Source: Synechococcus sp. M16.1
GTDB taxonomy: Bacteria > Cyanobacteriota > Cyanobacteriia > PCC-6307 > Cyanobiaceae
Direction: 5' to 3'
DNA: 64,000 nucleotides
Assembly: GCF_014279895.1 (NCBI RefSeq)
Contig: NZ_CP047954.1
Location: forward strand, 248,001 to 312,000
The notes under the pieces: model-generated
The model's input: the letters and a program-made list of their open reading frames with translations, nothing else
Databases searched by the model: none
Told to the model about the DNA's origin: nothing
Position numbers and translations under genes: made by a program
Part shown: piece by piece, positions 16,681 through 26,319 of the stretch
How positions within the stretch are numbered: position 1 is the stretch's first letter
How the letters are laid out: each line of letters starts with the position of its first letter

Positions 16681-17976
16681 TCAATCGAGATTGTCAGAGC
16701 CACTCCCGGAGGAGCTGTCGGGGTCCTGGCGCAGCAAGCCCCAACAGGCGGTGTAGCCATGCAGATGTGTTGTCCCGCCGACGGGTCCGATCTCACCGTT
16801 GCAGAACGCTCCCGCCACAGGCAGGTCTGGCATTAGTTGACGCGCCAGGCTGATGTCGCCATCGGCTCGACCAAACAGCCCCTGGCCCCGTCCCAGGCAG
16901 GCCATGAGCAGTCCGAAGTGGACCGTGTCGCCAGAATCAGTTGTCGCTGCTTTGAGCAGGGCAACGGCTTCGTCCTGGGAGGCCGTTGCTTCGCGCAGGT
17001 GGAATTGCACGTTTTGGCCGGCGCGCACCCGCTCTGCAACGGCCACGGCGCCATTGTTGGGATCGACTCCGATCAGGTTGCGGATCAGGAAGGCACTCGC
17101 TTCCGAGGCTGCTCCGTTGGCGTTCAGCCGCAGGCTGCTGCGTTCCACACCGAGGAACAACGAGTGACGCACCAGTTCGCGCTCCCGTTCGCTGAGGTCC
17201 GCCAGAATCCGTTGCAGGCAATTGATGGGGCTGGCCTTGGTGCTGCCATCACTGAGTTCCAGCAACACGTTTCGCTGCACCTGCTCGATTGAGAAGACCG
17301 GGCCGATGGGGCGGCATCCCTGGGCCACAACGGTTTCGAGCCGCCAGCTTCCCCCGATGGAACACACCACTGCGCCGGTGACGACCTGGTCATCCAGCAG
17401 CAACGATCCGTGCGGACTGTTGTGGGGTGCGGCGATGCCGCCAATCTTTTCGGCACTCGGATAGGCGTAGTCCAGCCCGCTGATCAGGTCATTGATTCCA
17501 CTGCTGGTGGGGTCGATCAGCAGGATCTGGCTGCGGGCAGCCTCGGGGGTGATGCCAACCCAGTCTTGCCATTGCTGGGCGGCTCCATCCAGATCAGGCA
17601 GCTCCTCGATGCTCAGGTGTTGAGTGGCGATCGATGCCCCCGGCAGGGAGAGCAGCGTCACGCTCAAAGCAGGTGTCTGCTCCAGTTCCGCGGCGCTTCC
17701 GTCGCCGCGGGTGCCCACCACGCCGCCACCGGTGCATCCGATCCAATGCTTCGCGCTGATCTGGGCGCGAAGCATCGGCAGCAGCCGCGGCAGGTCGGTG
17801 GCGTAACCCGTGGAGGTGAAGACGAGGGCGAGATCGGCTTCGCCCTTGGATCGGCCCAGTTGCTCGACCACATCCCTTACTGCTTCATCCAGGGACGCTT
17901 TGCCAGACAACCCTGTCCGGCAACTGGCTTCAGCGCCCCCGGAGCGAAACCAGCTGAACGGTGCGAACGGTGCCAT
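16681..17976 (-). CDS. FIST domain protein
   Basis: The 431-residue protein has FIST N- and C-terminal features: LALVFTSTGYATDLPRLLPML, IGCTGGGVVG (the Gly-rich loop), LLIDPTSSGINDLISGLDYAYP, IGGIAAPHN, GAVVCSIGG, and near the end GLLMACLGRGQGLFG, PVAGAFCNGEIGPVGG and THLHGYTACWGLL. FIST domains are thought to bind small ligands such as amino acids and often couple to signalling modules; here the protein stands alone with no kinase or GGDEF partner in view. The ATG at 17976 was chosen because the upstream extension is antisense to the DUF3177 gene. It begins a likely four-gene operon with trmB, ictB-like and the GlcNAc-kinase-like gene. Confidence 0.85.
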   Translation of the reverse strand: MAPFAPFSWFRSGGAEASCRTGLSGKASLDEAVRDVVEQLGRSKGEADLALVFTSTGYATDLPRLLPMLRAQISAKHWIGCTGGGVVGTRGDGSAAELEQTPALSVTLLSLPGASIATQHLSIEELPDLDGAAQQWQDWVGITPEAARSQILLIDPTSSGINDLISGLDYAYPSAEKIGGIAAPHNSPHGSLLLDDQVVTGAVVCSIGGSWRLETVVAQGCRPIGPVFSIEQVQRNVLLELSDGSTKASPINCLQRILADLSERERELVRHSLFLGVERSSLRLNANGAASEASAFLIRNLIGVDPNNGAVAVAERVRAGQNVQFHLREATASQDEAVALLKAATTDSGDTVHFGLLMACLGRGQGLFGRADGDISLARQLMPDLPVAGAFCNGEIGPVGGTTHLHGYTACWGLLRQDPDSSSGSGSDNLD

Positions 17977-18045
17977 GAAGCGGACCTTATCAACCCTGGA
18001 GCACAGCTCGGGACGTTGATAATGGCGGCACTGTGACAGTCCCCA

Positions 18046-18657
18046 GTGAACGAGCTCACGTACCGCGCTCTGGTGTGGCTGACCTATCGCCTGGCCGCCA
18101 CCTTCGCCGTTGGCGTGCCTTTGGTCCTGTTGATCTGGTCGTCCTGGCGTCGCGAGCCGTTGGTGCTTCGGCTGCTCGGGATCTATTGGAAAGTGGCCAG
18201 CCTGATGGCAATCAGCCTCTTGCTGCTGACGGATCAGCGGCCCTTGGGCTACGCCCTGGCGGTTGTCGCACCGGTGTTGATGGTGATCAGCCTGTGGTTC
18301 TGGGTCGACATCAATGAGGAGCTGGCCGACCAGCCGCCCTGGCGTCCGCTGCCCCTTGCCGTGAAGGTGTGGCGTTGGGCATTCAGTGGGTTTGCTCTCA
18401 TCAGCCTGGGCATGAGCGTGACGGGTTTGGGCTGCATGCAACAGCTGGCGTCCTCGGCATGCCTCACCTGGCTGGAAGCTCCTCAGGGCATCCATGGTCT
18501 TGCGGCCACGGTGTTCAATTTTCTGTTCGGTGGTTTGTGGACCGAGGCCGTTGCTGCCTTTGTGGGGTACGTCGCCCTGGTGGCTTACCTGGCTGGTTTG
18601 CTGCAGTGGCTGTTGGTGCGTTTGCCCCGTTACGGCCGCGTGGCGGGGGATTTCTGA
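18046..18657 (+). CDS. DUF3177 family membrane protein
   Basis: The 203-residue protein begins at GTG (VNELTYRALVWLTYRLAATFA) and has about five membrane helices, including VGVPLVLLIWSSW, LLGIYWKVASLMAISLLLL, ALAVVAPVLMVISLWFWVD and a C-terminal VGYVALVAYLAGLLQWLLV. The pattern WRREPLVLRLLGIYWKVASL and the cysteines in GLGCMQQLASSACLTWLEAP match my recollection of DUF3177, found in cyanobacteria only and of unknown function. It is divergent from the FIST gene by 69 bp. Its stop overlaps the next ATG by one base, so the two genes form a coupled pair. Confidence 0.8.
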   Translation: MNELTYRALVWLTYRLAATFAVGVPLVLLIWSSWRREPLVLRLLGIYWKVASLMAISLLLLTDQRPLGYALAVVAPVLMVISLWFWVDINEELADQPPWRPLPLAVKVWRWAFSGFALISLGMSVTGLGCMQQLASSACLTWLEAPQGIHGLAATVFNFLFGGLWTEAVAAFVGYVALVAYLAGLLQWLLVRLPRYGRVAGDF

Positions 18658-18950
18658 TGACTGACCAGGCGCTGGTTCAGGCCCTGGAAGAGCGAACGCG
18701 TGTTCAGCCCCAGCGAGTTGTCCGCCTACGGGGTCAGGTCGTGGATGAGCCGTTTGAGTTGCTGATCTTCCGTGGGTTCAGCAGCAGCACCACCCATCCA
18801 ACCGCCTTTGACCCTGATGCCTGCGTTCTCCCTGAGGGAACCAGCCTCGATCAGGCTGAGCTGCTGCAGGGGCCCTTGTCGCCAGGTCAAGAGGTTGTCC
18901 TGGCTGGACCGATGCCGCCGAACGATCTCCTGGCTCAGGCCAACTGGTGA
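18657..18950 (+). CDS. Conserved hypothetical protein (97 aa)
   Basis: This small soluble protein starts at ATG 18657, one base inside the DUF3177 stop, and reads [17 protein letters not shown], then [20 protein letters not shown] and [16 protein letters not shown]. The sequence suggests a beta-strand-rich fold and ends in [21 protein letters not shown] recall similar short proteins in other cyanobacteria and plastid-bearing plants but cannot name a function. Its 3' end overlaps ileS on the other strand by 16 bp. No membrane segment or metal motif is visible. Confidence 0.75.
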   Translation: MTDQALVQALEERTRVQPQRVVRLRGQVVDEPFELLIFRGFSSSTTHPTAFDPDACVLPEGTSLDQAELLQGPLSPGQEVVLAGPMPPNDLLAQANW

Positions 18951-21859
18951 GTCCGGCGTTCCAGAACGCCAACACAGCGTCCGCAGATGTGGGGATGCTC
19001 CGGGTGCTGACCCACATCCCCCTCGTAGTGCCAGCAGCGCTCGCATTTGGTTCCCCGCGCTCGGCTCACCTCGATCGATGCGAGCTCGTCGTCCTGGCTG
19101 GCCAGCACTTCGGCCCAGGGCTCGCCGCCAATCTGCAGTTGTGAGACCAGCAGCCAGTCCCGCAGACCGTCCACCTCGGGATCCCCCGTCTCACTCAGCC
19201 AGGAGAGAGCGGCCTGGAGTTCCGGACGGCGGGCGTCAATCCGCACGGCTGCCTCAAGCGATGCGCCAAGTTCCTGACGGCCGCGGCAATCTTCAATCAC
19301 TTTGTTGACGGCGGCGCGGAGCTCCCGCAGCTCTTGAACCGGAGCGCTGAGAGCAGCATCACACCACTCGACTGGAACCGTCGGCCAGCCCCGGTGGAAG
19401 ACCGATGTCTCCTCCACGGGGTAAGGCAGGTTCTGCCAGATGTCTTCGGCCATGTGGCACAAGACAGGAGCGATCAGTCCGGCCAGGCGTTCGATGATCA
19501 GGGCCATCACGGTCTGGCAGCTGCGCCGGCGATGGTCGGCGGGGGCACTCACGTAGAGCCTGTCCTTGGCGATGTCGAGGTAGAAGTTCGACAGATCGGT
19601 GACACAGAAGTTCTGCAGCAGCTGGAAGAAGCGGAAGAACTCGAAGCTTTCGAAGGCTTCTGTGATGTCGTCCATCACCTCGGCCGTGCGCTGCAGCATC
19701 CAGCGGTCCAGCAACGGCAGTTCCGCAATCGGGATCGCGTCGGTTGCCGGATTGAAGTCGTGCAGGTTGCCCAGCAGATAGCGGCTGGTGTTGCGCACCT
19801 TGCGATACACATCGGCCAGCTGGCGCAGAATCCCGGCTCCGATCGGCACATCGGCGGAGTAATCCACCGAGCTCACCCAGAGCCGCAGCACATCGGCGCC
19901 GTAGGGCGGTTCCTGTTTCTGGTTTTTGCCCCCCTCGATGATCACCATCGGGTCGACCACGTTGCCGAGGGATTTACTCATCTTGCGGCCCTTCTCATCC
20001 AAGGCGAAGCCATGGGTGAGCACCCGCTTGTAGGGAGCGTGGCCATTCACGGCGACCGAGGTGAGCAGTGAACTCTGGAACCAGCCGCGGTGCTGGTCGG
20101 ACCCTTCCAAGTACAGGTCGGCGGGATAGCTCAGGTTGTCCTGCTGGCTGGCGACGGCAGCCCAGCTTGAGCCGGAGTCGAACCACACGTCCATGGTGTC
20201 GGTGCCCTTGCGCCACTGATCGGCCTGGTCGGCGTAGGCGGGCGGCAGCAGATCCGCTTCGTCTTTCTCCCACCAGACGTCGGCGCCGTGCTCGGCGATC
20301 AACGCCTGGATGTGCTCCAGGGTGTCGGCGTTCAGCAGCACCTCGCCGTTGCTGCGGTGATAAAAGACGGGGATCGGCACCCCCCAGGTGCGCTGACGGG
20401 AGATGCACCAGTCGCCCCGCTCCTTGACCATCGATTCGATCCGGTTGCGACCGGAAGCAGGGGTCCACTCCACGGCGGCGATCGCATCCAGGGCCTGTTG
20501 ACGGAACCCTTCCACGGAGGCAAACCACTGTTCCGTGGCCCGGAAGATGGTGGGTTTCTTGGTGCGCCAGTCGTAGGGGTAGCGGTGGCCATAGGCCTCC
20601 TGCTTGAGCAGGGCCCCGGCGGACTCCAGCGCCTCAATGATCTTGGGGTTGGCATCCTTGAGCACATTCAGGCCCGCGAACGGCCCGGCCTCGTCCGTGA
20701 GGTTGCCGGCTTCGTCCACAGGGCAGAGCACCGGCAGGCCGTTCTTCTGGCCGGTGTGGAAGTCGTCGACGCCGTGACCAGGTGCGGTGTGCACGAGGCC
20801 TGTGCCTGATTCGGTGGTGATGTAATCGCCCCCGATCACCACCGGACTGGTGCGATCCAGCAGCGGGTGGCGGTAGGTCAGCCCAGCGAGCAGAGCGCCT
20901 TTGACGGTGGCGCGCCGGCTCAGTGGGCGCGCGAGGGTGCCGCTCAGCGTCTCGATCAGATCGGCAGCCACCAGCAGCAGTCGGCCTTCGCCGTCGTCGG
21001 TCAGGGCGTATTCGAGCCTTTCATTCACCGACACCGCCAGGTTGGCCGGCAGCGTCCAGGGGGTGGTGGTCCAGATCGCCACCTGCAGGGCCTTCCCAAG
21101 GGCGTCCGTCTCCGTGGGCAGGTCCAGGCCCTCGGCCTTGAGTGCATCCCGCAGCGCCGCTGGAAGCTCCACGGCTGGGAAGGCGGCGTAGACGCTGGGA
21201 CTGGTGTGGCCGTCGGGGTACTCCAGTTCGGCTTCGGCTAAAGCGGTGCGTGAACTCGGGCTCCAGTGCACCGGTTTCAGGCCCCGGTAGATGTGCCCCT
21301 TGAGCACCATCTCGCCAAACACCCGAATCTGAGCCGATTCGTACTCCTTTTGCAGAGTCAGATACGGCTGCTCCCAGTCCGCCCAGATGCCCCAGCGCTG
21401 GAAGCCCTTCATCTGGCCATCCACCTGTTTGCGGGCGTAGGCGGCGGCCTTCTTGCGCAGCTTGATCGGTGTCAGCGCCTTGCGCTGCTCCTGATCCATC
21501 GACTGCAGCACCTTGAGCTCGATCGGCAGACCGTGGCAGTCCCAGCCCGGTACGTAGCGCACTCGCCGTCCGTTCAACACCTGATATTTGTTGATGACGT
21601 CCTTCAGCACCTTGTTGAGGGCATGCCCCATGTGCAGAGCCCCGTTGGCGTAGGGCGGGCCGTCATGGAGGGTGAAGGTTGGGCCGCTGTTGTTCAGGCC
21701 CAGCTCGCCGTCGATGCCGTGGTCTTTCCAGAAGCCCTGCAGTTCAGGTTCGCGTTGGACGGCATTGGCGCGCATGCCGAATCCCGTTTGCAGCAGATTG
21801 AGGGTGTGTTTGTAGGAGGGGCGTTCCTCAGCGGCGGCGTCGCGCGTCTCCTTGCTCAC
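18935..21859 (-). CDS. ileS: Isoleucyl-tRNA synthetase
   Basis: This 974-residue class I synthetase charges tRNA-Ile with isoleucine. The HIGH motif is HMGHAL in [19 protein letters not shown], the KMSKS motif is intact ([14 protein letters not shown]), and the editing domain ([30 protein letters not shown]) is present. A C-terminal zinc site of the bacterial type is seen in [12 protein letters not shown] and HICGRC. Length is usual for the bacterial enzyme. It overlaps the small gene at 18657 tail-to-tail by 16 bp, and the Ycf66-like gene lies 27 bp upstream on the same strand. Confidence 0.98.
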   Translation of the reverse strand: MSKETRDAAAEERPSYKHTLNLLQTGFGMRANAVQREPELQGFWKDHGIDGELGLNNSGPTFTLHDGPPYANGALHMGHALNKVLKDVINKYQVLNGRRVRYVPGWDCHGLPIELKVLQSMDQEQRKALTPIKLRKKAAAYARKQVDGQMKGFQRWGIWADWEQPYLTLQKEYESAQIRVFGEMVLKGHIYRGLKPVHWSPSSRTALAEAELEYPDGHTSPSVYAAFPAVELPAALRDALKAEGLDLPTETDALGKALQVAIWTTTPWTLPANLAVSVNERLEYALTDDGEGRLLLVAADLIETLSGTLARPLSRRATVKGALLAGLTYRHPLLDRTSPVVIGGDYITTESGTGLVHTAPGHGVDDFHTGQKNGLPVLCPVDEAGNLTDEAGPFAGLNVLKDANPKIIEALESAGALLKQEAYGHRYPYDWRTKKPTIFRATEQWFASVEGFRQQALDAIAAVEWTPASGRNRIESMVKERGDWCISRQRTWGVPIPVFYHRSNGEVLLNADTLEHIQALIAEHGADVWWEKDEADLLPPAYADQADQWRKGTDTMDVWFDSGSSWAAVASQQDNLSYPADLYLEGSDQHRGWFQSSLLTSVAVNGHAPYKRVLTHGFALDEKGRKMSKSLGNVVDPMVIIEGGKNQKQEPPYGADVLRLWVSSVDYSADVPIGAGILRQLADVYRKVRNTSRYLLGNLHDFNPATDAIPIAELPLLDRWMLQRTAEVMDDITEAFESFEFFRFFQLLQNFCVTDLSNFYLDIAKDRLYVSAPADHRRRSCQTVMALIIERLAGLIAPVLCHMAEDIWQNLPYPVEETSVFHRGWPTVPVEWCDAALSAPVQELRELRAAVNKVIEDCRGRQELGASLEAAVRIDARRPELQAALSWLSETGDPEVDGLRDWLLVSQLQIGGEPWAEVLASQDDELASIEVSRARGTKCERCWHYEGDVGQHPEHPHICGRCVGVLERRTHQLA

Positions 21860-21886
21860 GTGGTCCCTGCTCTGGCCTCGGGATTA

Positions 21887-22381
21887 TCAGTCTTCGCCCT
21901 CTGGAGATGTGACCTTGGCGGCTTCGGCTGATTCGGTGTCGCTTGTGTCAGTGGTTTCGGGGGACTCGGGACGCACCCATTTTTTGCCCGTAACCCCTGA
22001 TTTCCCGGCCGGTTTGAGTTGTTTGGCAATGCCGCTGATGCCTTCGCCCACTCGGCCTGTGGTGATCAACAGTTGTTGAAGGCTGGTGCGCCAATGATCG
22101 GGCGAGGTGAACCGCTGCTGCTCGGTTTCGCTGAGGCTGTTCCAGCGGGCCTGTCCGACCTCGGATCCCAAGCGTGCGATCAACAGGCCGGCGCAGAGAA
22201 CCGCCAGCATCGGTGCTCCCCGCAGACGGTCCGTGCTGGTGACCAGAACGAGACCCAGCAGCAAGACCACAGCGCCCCAAACACCATCGCGGGGACGACT
22301 GAGTTCAACGGCCAGAAGGGGAAGCAACAGGAGTGCCAGGCCGAGCAGGAGGCAGAGATCGCCGCTGAGGGTCGCAAGCAT
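21887..22381 (-). CDS. Small membrane protein, possibly Ycf66 family
   Basis: The 164-residue protein starts MLATLSGDLCLLLGLALLLL. It has three hydrophobic segments (LCLLLGLALLLLPLLAVEL, GVWGAVVLLLGLVLV, GAPMLAVLCAGLLIARLG) followed by RWNSLSETEQQRFTS and a polar C-terminus rich in Ser, Thr and Glu. The layout resembles Ycf66 proteins, but I hold this only loosely. A longer frame to 22441 (GTG) would overlap the tRNA-Leu gene, so the ATG at 22381 is preferred. It is followed by ileS after 27 bp on the same strand. Function is unknown. Confidence 0.6.
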   Translation of the reverse strand: MLATLSGDLCLLLGLALLLLPLLAVELSRPRDGVWGAVVLLLGLVLVTSTDRLRGAPMLAVLCAGLLIARLGSEVGQARWNSLSETEQQRFTSPDHWRTSLQQLLITTGRVGEGISGIAKQLKPAGKSGVTGKKWVRPESPETTDTSDTESAEAAKVTSPEGED

Positions 22382-22435
22382 CCGAGGTGTGGCGGTCTGC
22401 TCCCATTCTGGTGCGATCTCTAAAGTCGGGGCGTT

Positions 22436-22517
22436 GCCCACCTGGCGGAATTGGTAGACGCGCTGGTTTTAGGTACCAGTGGCTTTGGTCGTGGGGGTTC
22501 AAGTCCCCCGGTGGGCA
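22436..22517 (+). tRNA. tRNA-Leu (anticodon UAG)
   Basis: The 82-base gene has acceptor GCCCACC pairing with GGTGGGC, a D arm with GGTAGACGC, anticodon stem-loop GCTGGTTTTAGGTACCAGT-like with TAG as the anticodon, a long type II variable arm expected of tRNA-Leu, and a T arm GGGGGTTCAAGTCCCCC. The discriminator base is A at 22517 and no CCA is encoded. It reads CUN leucine codons, chiefly CUA. It is divergent from the Ycf66-like gene and sits 54 bp upstream of crtR. Confidence 0.96.
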
Positions 22518-22571
22518 TTCCTTTCCCTACCGTGGTTCGGGATCGTTACAGACTTGTTGCCTGACCTCCGG

Positions 22572-23603
22572 ATGCATCAGAGCACTGCTCAACAACAGCA
22601 GCCTCGTCCGGTCGGAATGGGCTATCGCTCGGTTCCACGCGAATTCGTTGACCCGCCGGCCTTCTGGAACCCCACCGTTGGCCTCTTCCTAGGCGGTTAT
22701 GCCCTGGCGGCTCTGACCATCTGGGGCTGGTTTGTGGCGGCCTTGCCCCTGCCGGTGCTGCTTTGCACGGGCTTTCTGGCGCTGCATCTGGAAGGGACGG
22801 TGATCCATGACGCCTGCCACAACGCAGCCCATCCCAATCGATGGATCAACCAGGCCATGGGCCATGGCTCGGCGCTGTTGCTCGGGTTCAGCTTTCCCGT
22901 GTTCACGCGAGTGCATCTTGAGCATCACGCCCATGTGAATGACCCGAAGAACGACCCGGACCACATCGTCAGCACGTTCGGGCCGCTCTGGCTGATCGCC
23001 CCGAGATTTTTCTATCACGAGTGGTTTTTCTTTCAGCGTCGCCTCTGGCGCCGCTGGGAGTTGATGCAGTGGGGGCTTGAGCGCAGCATTTTTGTGGTGA
23101 TCGTGCTGGCGGCTGCACGCTTTGCCTTCCTGCCGTTCATCTTCAACTGCTGGTTTGCCCCTGCCCTGATGGTGGGCGTGACGCTGGGTTTGTTCTTCGA
23201 CTATCTCCCGCATCGGCCGTTCACCTCCCGCAACCGCTGGACGAATGCCAGGATCTACCCAGGCAGGCTGATGAACTGGCTGATCATGGGGCAGAACTAT
23301 CACCTGGTTCATCACCTCTGGCCATCCATTCCCTGGTTCGAATACAAACCGGCCTATGAGGCCACCAAGCCTCTGCTCGACGCCAAGGGATCTCCCCAAC
23401 GGTTGGGAATTTTTGAGACCCGCCGGGATGGTTACAACTTCCTTTACGACATCCTTGTGGGAGTGCGCAGCCACAAGCGCCGCAGCGGAAAGATGAGGCG
23501 CGCAGCACGTTTCATGCCCGGTCGGGGGCTGCGTCGCCACTGGCTCGGTTTTGTTGATCGCATCGCGATCAAAACCGAGCCCAAACGTTCGGTGTCCCGC
23601 TGA
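22572..23603 (+). CDS. crtR: Beta-carotene hydroxylase CrtR (fatty acid desaturase superfamily)
   Basis: CrtR hydroxylates the beta-ionone rings of beta-carotene to give zeaxanthin, the main photoprotective carotenoid of marine Synechococcus. The 343-residue protein has the three histidine boxes of membrane di-iron enzymes: HDACHNAAH, HLEHHAHVND and NYHLVHHLWP, with four or so membrane helices between them. The start at ATG 22572 (MHQSTAQQQQP) avoids overlap with the tRNA-Leu gene. Desaturases share these boxes, but the GxVIHDACHNAAHPN and DYLPHRPF segments point to the CrtR group. Convergent with gatC after 7 bp. Confidence 0.9.
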   Translation: MHQSTAQQQQPRPVGMGYRSVPREFVDPPAFWNPTVGLFLGGYALAALTIWGWFVAALPLPVLLCTGFLALHLEGTVIHDACHNAAHPNRWINQAMGHGSALLLGFSFPVFTRVHLEHHAHVNDPKNDPDHIVSTFGPLWLIAPRFFYHEWFFFQRRLWRRWELMQWGLERSIFVVIVLAAARFAFLPFIFNCWFAPALMVGVTLGLFFDYLPHRPFTSRNRWTNARIYPGRLMNWLIMGQNYHLVHHLWPSIPWFEYKPAYEATKPLLDAKGSPQRLGIFETRRDGYNFLYDILVGVRSHKRRSGKMRRAARFMPGRGLRRHWLGFVDRIAIKTEPKRSVSR

Positions 23604-23610
23604 TCCGGGT

Positions 23611-23904
23611 TCAGTCGGCCAGGATTTTCGGAACCCGGAAGAAGTCACCCTCTCTCTGGGGTGCCTGGTTGAGAATGTCTTCGCGAACGGGGGTCGGCTG
23701 CACACCATCGGCCCGGGTGACGTTGGTCACCTCCACGGCTCGGGTGGTTTCCGGAACGCCTTCGGTGTCCACCTGCTGAAGCTGACCCACGTACTCGAGG
23801 ATGGACTCGAGCTGACCGGTGTAGGTCGCAATCTTGTCCTCGGGCAGATCAAGGCGGGCGAGCTGGGCCACCTTGCGGACGTCGTCGCTGGAAATCTGGC
23901 TCAT
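23611..23904 (-). CDS. gatC: Aspartyl/glutamyl-tRNA amidotransferase subunit C
   Basis: The 97-residue protein reads [20 protein letters not shown] at the start, then [19 protein letters not shown] and [11 protein letters not shown], and ends with [15 protein letters not shown], the standard GatC profile. GatC stabilises the GatCAB complex that converts Glu-tRNA-Gln to Gln-tRNA-Gln, needed in cyanobacteria, which lack GlnRS. Its ATG overlaps the creatininase-family stop by 4 bp, so the two are co-transcribed; gatA and gatB are not in the window. Confidence 0.95.
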   Translation of the reverse strand: MSQISSDDVRKVAQLARLDLPEDKIATYTGQLESILEYVGQLQQVDTEGVPETTRAVEVTNVTRADGVQPTPVREDILNQAPQREGDFFRVPKILAD

Positions 23905-24689
23905 GACTCGCCGAGGAACGTGCGCAGATCCTCGCTCAACGCGGTGGCAGCTGTCTCCAGCAAGGCCTCACCGTGCTGGGCGGTGGCCAAGGAGGGGTGG
24001 GACCCCATGCGTCCATCGGGGTGACGGCGCCGGAAGTCGTCCGGTCCATGGATGGGGCCTGCTGGCGCGGGGTCGGGCAGCGGTCGCTGCTTGCTCTGCA
24101 GGCTCGGCTCCATGGCGAGGGTGACAGCGATTTCGCTGGGCGTGGCGTGATGGCCTTCTTTGTCGCCATACAGATCGCGTGCCTGGCGCATCACGGGGCC
24201 GGCCATGAACCAGTTGGCCAGCCGACAACGCAGCTGCGGGGCAACGGGGAGATTGCGGGTGGCGGCGGTGCCGTGGGCCTGGGCAAAGGCGGCTTTGGCC
24301 GTTGCAATGTTGCCGCCATGGCCATTGATCACGAACACCCGTTCGAAGCCATGGCGGCCCAGGGACAACACCAGGTCGTGCAGAACGGCCAGAAGCGTTG
24401 CTGGCTGCAGGCTCATCGTTCCCGCGAAACCAAGATGGTGTTCCGCCATGCCGAAGGCCTGGGCTGGGGTGACCAAAACGCCGGTGCGACGACCCACCTC
24501 AAGGGCCACCGCTTCTGCGGTAAGGGCGTCTGTGCCGATGGCGCCCGTGGGACCGTGCTGCTCGGTGGATCCCAGGGGGATGATCACCCCCTTGCAGCCT
24601 TGGAGGTAGCTCTCCACTTCAGGCCAACTGCGCAGGGCGAGGCGAATGGCGTCCGTGCTGTCGACAGGACCGGGAGTTGCAGCGGTCAT
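23901..24689 (-). CDS. Creatininase family protein
   Basis: The 262-residue protein has [21 protein letters not shown] with the metal-ligand Glu and His of the creatininase fold, then [29 protein letters not shown] with the second metal-binding region, and [18 protein letters not shown]. Members hydrolyse amides or act on formamidopyrimidine-type compounds; the substrate here is unknown. It may be a pterin, flavin or cofactor-related hydrolase, but nothing nearby decides this. It overlaps gatC by 4 bp and starts 43 bp after the small gene at 24733. Confidence 0.85.
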   Translation of the reverse strand: MTAATPGPVDSTDAIRLALRSWPEVESYLQGCKGVIIPLGSTEQHGPTGAIGTDALTAEAVALEVGRRTGVLVTPAQAFGMAEHHLGFAGTMSLQPATLLAVLHDLVLSLGRHGFERVFVINGHGGNIATAKAAFAQAHGTAATRNLPVAPQLRCRLANWFMAGPVMRQARDLYGDKEGHHATPSEIAVTLAMEPSLQSKQRPLPDPAPAGPIHGPDDFRRRHPDGRMGSHPSLATAQHGEALLETAATALSEDLRTFLGES

Positions 24690-24732
24690 TCAGGCTGAAC
24701 CAGTGACCCGATGATCGCTCAACTCCCGCCGA

Positions 24733-24876
24733 TCAGTGGGCGGTGCCGTTGCCGTCGTACTGATCGGTGTTGTAGTAGCCGCCGCGCGTTCCGAAGAACA
24801 GGCAGGCCAAGGGGAACAGCACGATGCTGGCGAGAAGCACAGTGCCGAGGTTGAAGCTGGAGGTGGCTGCGTCCAT
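24733..24876 (-). CDS. 47-aa single-span membrane protein, conserved in cyanobacteria
   Basis: The protein reads MDAATSSFNLGTVLLASIVL, then FPLACLFFGTRGGYYNTD and a polar tail ending GNGTAH. One membrane helix is followed by a conserved-looking GGYY-containing segment. I recall similar short proteins next to photosynthesis genes in other cyanobacteria and considered a photosystem accessory such as Psb35, but I cannot confirm that. The gene sits 14 bp after the queuosine-precursor transporter stop and 43 bp before the creatininase-family gene, all on the minus strand. The ATG is the only start that keeps the helix. Confidence 0.7.
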   Translation of the reverse strand: MDAATSSFNLGTVLLASIVLFPLACLFFGTRGGYYNTDQYDGNGTAH

Positions 24877-24890
24877 CACCTGGCCTGAAC

Positions 24891-25658
24891 TCACATCAGT
24901 TTGGAGTGGATGCGCCCTTCATGCATCGATGACGGGGCTTCTGTTGTGAGTTCGCCTTCTTGTTCAGGAATGTCCAGCCAATCCCGCAGCCATCCCGTGA
25001 GCCAGATGAAGGGAAGCGTGTCGCTCAACGCCGCCAGCACTTTGAACAGGTACCCGCTGCCAATAAAGCTGATCAGCTGGGGCAGCACGGACCGTTCCGG
25101 CTGCACAGGCAGCACATGGGCGCCGTAATGGCTGATCAGCACCACTGCACTGGTGTCCACCAACTGGCTCACCAGGGTGGAGCCGTTGTTGCGCAGCCAG
25201 AGCGCCTTGCCTTTGGTGAGCTGTTTCCAGAAATGGAACAGCCGCACGTCCACGAACTGCGCCGTGAGGTAAGCCACCATCGAGGCGCCAACCGAACCGA
25301 AACTGAGCTGCTGAATGGTGCGAAAGGTGGTGTCATCGCTGCCGCTCATGCCCGGCAGAACGCCCCCCAGCCAGAGGATCAGCAGAACCCAGCCGTTGAG
25401 CAGCAGCCCGACCCACACCACTTGATTGGCTTTCTGTTCTCCCCAGAGTTCGCTGATCAGATCAGTGCAGAGGAACGTGATCGGGTAAGGCAGTGCGCCA
25501 ACGGCCACCACGATCGGCCAGCCGCCGATGCTGCCCAGTTGCAGGAAGCGCGTCAGGCCCAGAATGTTGAGCATGCCGAGGGTTCCGAGGAACAAACCCG
25601 CCAGCACCAGAAACACCCCATCACGCCGTGCCTGGAGGTTGCTGTCCACAGCCTGCAA
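24891..25658 (-). CDS. Queuosine precursor transporter (YhhQ/VUT family)
   Basis: The 255-residue protein has about six membrane helices and the YhhQ pattern: [30 protein letters not shown] near residues 55-84, [18 protein letters not shown], and [21 protein letters not shown]. YhhQ family members take up 7-cyano- or 7-aminomethyl-7-deazaguanine for tRNA queuosine synthesis; the gene family is well characterised in E. coli. It is divergent from the 3-methyladenine glycosylase gene, with only about 19 bp between their starts, so the two promoters must overlap. Confidence 0.85.
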   Translation of the reverse strand: MQAVDSNLQARRDGVFLVLAGLFLGTLGMLNILGLTRFLQLGSIGGWPIVVAVGALPYPITFLCTDLISELWGEQKANQVVWVGLLLNGWVLLILWLGGVLPGMSGSDDTTFRTIQQLSFGSVGASMVAYLTAQFVDVRLFHFWKQLTKGKALWLRNNGSTLVSQLVDTSAVVLISHYGAHVLPVQPERSVLPQLISFIGSGYLFKVLAALSDTLPFIWLTGWLRDWLDIPEQEGELTTEAPSSMHEGRIHSKLM

Positions 25659-25677
25659 CGTTCAAGCTGAAACAAGC

Positions 25678-26319
25678 GTGGCCGCCAGCCGGCAGCCTGT
25701 CATCGATTTCGTTTCGCTTCCGCTCAATTTTTTTGCCCGTCCGGCTCAGATCGTGGGCCCCGATCTGGTGGGCTGCAGGTTGGTGAAACGCCAAGCGGAC
25801 GGCAGTTTGCTTTGGGGGGTGATTGTGGAAACAGAGGCCTATTCCCAGGACGATCCCGCCTGCCACGGCTACCGCAGGCGTTCGCCGCAGAACGAAACGC
25901 TGTTTGGTGAGCCAGGGCGGTTTTATGTGTATGTCAGCTATGGCATCCACCACTGCGTGAACGTGGTCACCGATCGGGCCGATTGGGCCAACGGAGTGTT
26001 GCTGCGTGCCGTGGCACTTCCCGATGAACCGGAGCGGATTGCTGCAGGGCCCGGCCTGCTGGCACGACGTTTCGGGCTTGATCGCTGTGATGACAGCCGT
26101 CCGGTGACGGGCGAACATGACGTGTGGATGGCCCCAAGGTCAGACACATTTGCCAGCCAGGATCTTGTGACAACCACCCGGATCGGCATTTCCCAGGGCG
26201 CTGCAACCCCATGGCGCTGGTACCTGCGGAGCAGTCGCAGTGTCAGCAGACGAGCTCGGGGAGATCGCATGCCACCCAAGGCACAGTGCTGGGCGCCATC
26301 GCTGGAGTCGTCGTCATGA
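25678..26319 (+). CDS. 3-methyladenine DNA glycosylase (AAG/MPG family)
   Basis: This 213-residue enzyme should excise alkylated purines from DNA by flipping the base and cutting the glycosidic bond. Signature parts are [19 protein letters not shown], the catalytic [20 protein letters not shown] with the active-site Glu, [20 protein letters not shown] and [12 protein letters not shown]. There is no ATG upstream of the core, so I chose GTG 25678; the exact start is uncertain. The C-terminal tail is basic ([11 protein letters not shown]). Its stop overlaps the pyrB ATG by 4 bp. Confidence 0.88.
   Translation: MAASRQPVIDFVSLPLNFFARPAQIVGPDLVGCRLVKRQADGSLLWGVIVETEAYSQDDPACHGYRRRSPQNETLFGEPGRFYVYVSYGIHHCVNVVTDRADWANGVLLRAVALPDEPERIAAGPGLLARRFGLDRCDDSRPVTGEHDVWMAPRSDTFASQDLVTTTRIGISQGAATPWRWYLRSSRSVSRRARGDRMPPKAQCWAPSLESSS

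Noticed and set aside
17977-18495. N-terminal extension of the FIST gene
   Set aside because: It is antisense to the DUF3177 gene and low in hydrophobic or motif content.
22479-22572. N-terminal extension of crtR
   Set aside because: It overlaps the tRNA-Leu gene and is not part of the desaturase fold.
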